Shown in pieces: positions 5,608 to 6,191 of a stretch of DNA of 6,191 nucleotides. The translations under genes were made by a program, and so were the position numbers. Under the pieces are notes generated by a model. That model searched no databases and was not told the DNA's origin. It saw nothing but the letters and a program-made list of their open reading frames with translations. Within the stretch, counting starts at the first letter, position 1. Every line of letters starts with the position of its first letter. The stretch covers positions 1-6,191 of the forward strand of contig URYO01000079.1 of the NCBI GenBank assembly GCA_900552195.1, given 5' to 3'. This stretch comes from an uncultured Sutterella sp. (lineage in GTDB: Bacteria > Pseudomonadota > Gammaproteobacteria > Burkholderiales > Burkholderiaceae_F).

Positions 5608-6015
5608 ATGAAATTTATTTATAAAGCCGCACTCTTAATCTGCTCGTCCGTTTTCGCTATGTCCGTTCAGGCCGCTGGAATGCCGCAGTCCAGCAAGCAT
5701 GCTCAGCGCGGTGTGAACTGCACGCAGTGCCATACCACCGGAAAGTTTGAACCGGTCGAAACAAAACAGTGTCAGACCTGCCATAACCAGGATCAGCTGG
5801 CCCAAAAAACCGACCGCCTCAACTACATTTCACGCATGAAGAATCCGAAGACCGGCGAAGTCAAAGAGCACCTCGCCCGAATCAATCCTCATGACAGCTA
5901 TCACTTCGGCAAGACGGAAGACTGCACCGACTGCCACCGTGAACATCGTCCGAGCGTTAACGACTGCGCCACCTGCCATGACGTCAAAGCTTGGAATATG
6001 AAAGATCCGAAGTAA
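5608..6015 (+). CDS. Periplasmic tetraheme cytochrome c, electron-transfer partner of the flavoprotein, 135 aa
   Basis: It carries electrons to the flavoprotein subunit. Four CXXCH haem c sites are present: CTQCH (C38-H42), CQTCH (C55-H59), CTDCH (C106-H110) and CATCH (C120-H124). Five other histidines (31, 88, 95, 99, 113) can supply the distal ligands for bis-His haems. This spacing resembles the N-terminal tetraheme domain of Shewanella flavocytochrome c, here as a separate gene. Residues 1-22 are a Sec signal (MKFIYKAALLICSSVFAMSV, then a VQA cleavage site), so it is exported unfolded for haem attachment while its partner travels folded via Tat. The ribosome site AGGAGG (5597-5602) overlaps the flavoprotein stop and sits 5 bases before the ATG, so the two genes form one operon with tight coupling. 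The donor is presumably a NapC/CymA-type quinol dehydrogenase, not encoded here. The operon ends in a terminator right after. Confidence 0.93.
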   Translation: MKFIYKAALLICSSVFAMSVQAAGMPQSSKHAQRGVNCTQCHTTGKFEPVETKQCQTCHNQDQLAQKTDRLNYISRMKNPKTGEVKEHLARINPHDSYHFGKTEDCTDCHREHRPSVNDCATCHDVKAWNMKDPK

Positions 6016-6027
6016 AAGAATCCCTCC

Positions 6028-6048
6028 TTGGTCTCTCCTAGAGACCAA
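6028..6048 (+). terminator. First hairpin of the operon's 3' end
   Basis: TTGGTCTCT (6028-6036) pairs perfectly with AGAGACCAA (6040-6048) around CCT. It is followed by A rather than T, so on the plus strand it is not itself an intrinsic terminator. It may protect the mRNA 3' end, or serve as the last element for transcription arriving from the right. Confidence 0.6.
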
Positions 6049-6086
6049 AAAAGCTCGGCTACTGTATCTTCAGCCGAGCTCTTTTT
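6049..6086 (+). terminator. Intrinsic terminator of the reductase-cytochrome operon
   Basis: AGCTCGGCT (6052-6060) and AGCCGAGCT (6072-6080) form a perfect 9-bp stem with an 11-base loop. CTTTTT (6081-6086) follows on the plus strand, and a run of A (6047-6052) precedes it. The symmetry means it can stop transcription from both directions. Confidence 0.9.
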
Positions 6087-6191
6087 ATGGGAAGCTTTCA
6101 CAAATTACTGAGGACGTTTCGGGCAGATTTTCATTACGGATACCAATCGGGATCATTTGGATAAAATATTGAAGAAGATAGAAAGAGAATA
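6087..6191 (+). pseudogene. RecF C-terminus-like fragment (Bacteroidota type), frameshifted, at the window edge
   Basis: From 6112 one frame reads GRFGQIFITDTNRDHLDKIL and on to the window end (26 codons, no start). That phrase closely resembles, from memory, the C-terminal FGQIFITDTNREHLD segment of Bacteroidota RecF, a recombination-mediator ATPase. Upstream in that frame is TGA (6109-6111), but the frame one base over reads QITEDV up to 6118. A single missing T near 6117 would join the two as EDVFGQIFITDTN, so the homology probably continues through a frameshift. The fragment begins within about 20 bases of the terminator with no start or ribosome site. It is a broken gene, a foreign scrap or an assembly join. 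No alignment was run, so confidence is moderate. Confidence 0.5.

Noticed and set aside
6087..6167. Short ATG-started frame beginning MGSFHKLL after the terminator
   Set aside because: It overlaps the terminator's T run, has no ribosome site, ends after 26 codons, and is out of frame with the RecF-like reading.
1..6191. CRISPR arrays, tRNA or rRNA genes, riboswitches, attachment sites
   Set aside because: I scanned for regularly spaced repeats and tRNA-like cloverleafs and saw none. The only repeats are the element's inverted ends, the paired heptamers and the hairpins listed.

Overview
The window most resembles a moderate-GC, Gram-negative gut proteobacterium, and a Sutterellaceae-like member of the Burkholderiales is my best guess. 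The grounds are inferential: a Tat-exported flavoprotein paired with a separate periplasmic tetraheme cytochrome (an arrangement abundant in such anaerobes), an OmpR-type two-component system, and a large IS4-superfamily insertion sequence. There is no rRNA or other marker gene to settle it.

Layout. Bases 1 to about 855 (minus strand) hold the C-terminal half of a superfamily 1 (Upf1-like) helicase. It runs off the left edge and has lost its Walker A half at the insertion sequence. Bases about 856-3032 are a complete ~2.17 kb insertion sequence bounded by 34-bp imperfect inverted repeats. It carries a 590-aa DDE transposase and, overlapping its end, a small coiled-coil passenger protein. A promoter near the left end overlaps a perfect hairpin in the way known from IS elements that protect themselves against read-in transcription. 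Immediately right of the element lies the last ~75 codons of a sensor histidine kinase, overlapping by ATGA an intact OmpR/KdpE-type response regulator (3255-3968). A 100-bp intergenic region follows, with two 11-bp-phased TTGTAAT repeats that look like a response-regulator site. Next come a Tat-dependent FAD reductase (4069-5598) and a tetraheme cytochrome c (5608-6015), closed by a double hairpin and terminator (6028-6086).

How it works together. The cytochrome probably carries electrons from a membrane quinol dehydrogenase encoded elsewhere to the periplasmic flavoprotein, which reduces an unidentified organic acceptor. Its fold is that of flavocytochrome c fumarate reductase, but the substrate-clamping histidines appear substituted. 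The two-component system next door is a natural candidate regulator, but its kinase is decapitated here.

Oddities. The two flanks of the insertion sequence are unrelated broken genes on opposite strands with no target-site duplication, which points to a rearrangement or assembly join through the element. The last ~90 bases after the terminator read, with one frameshift, like the C-terminus of a Bacteroidota-type RecF, which does not fit the rest and may be a chimeric join.
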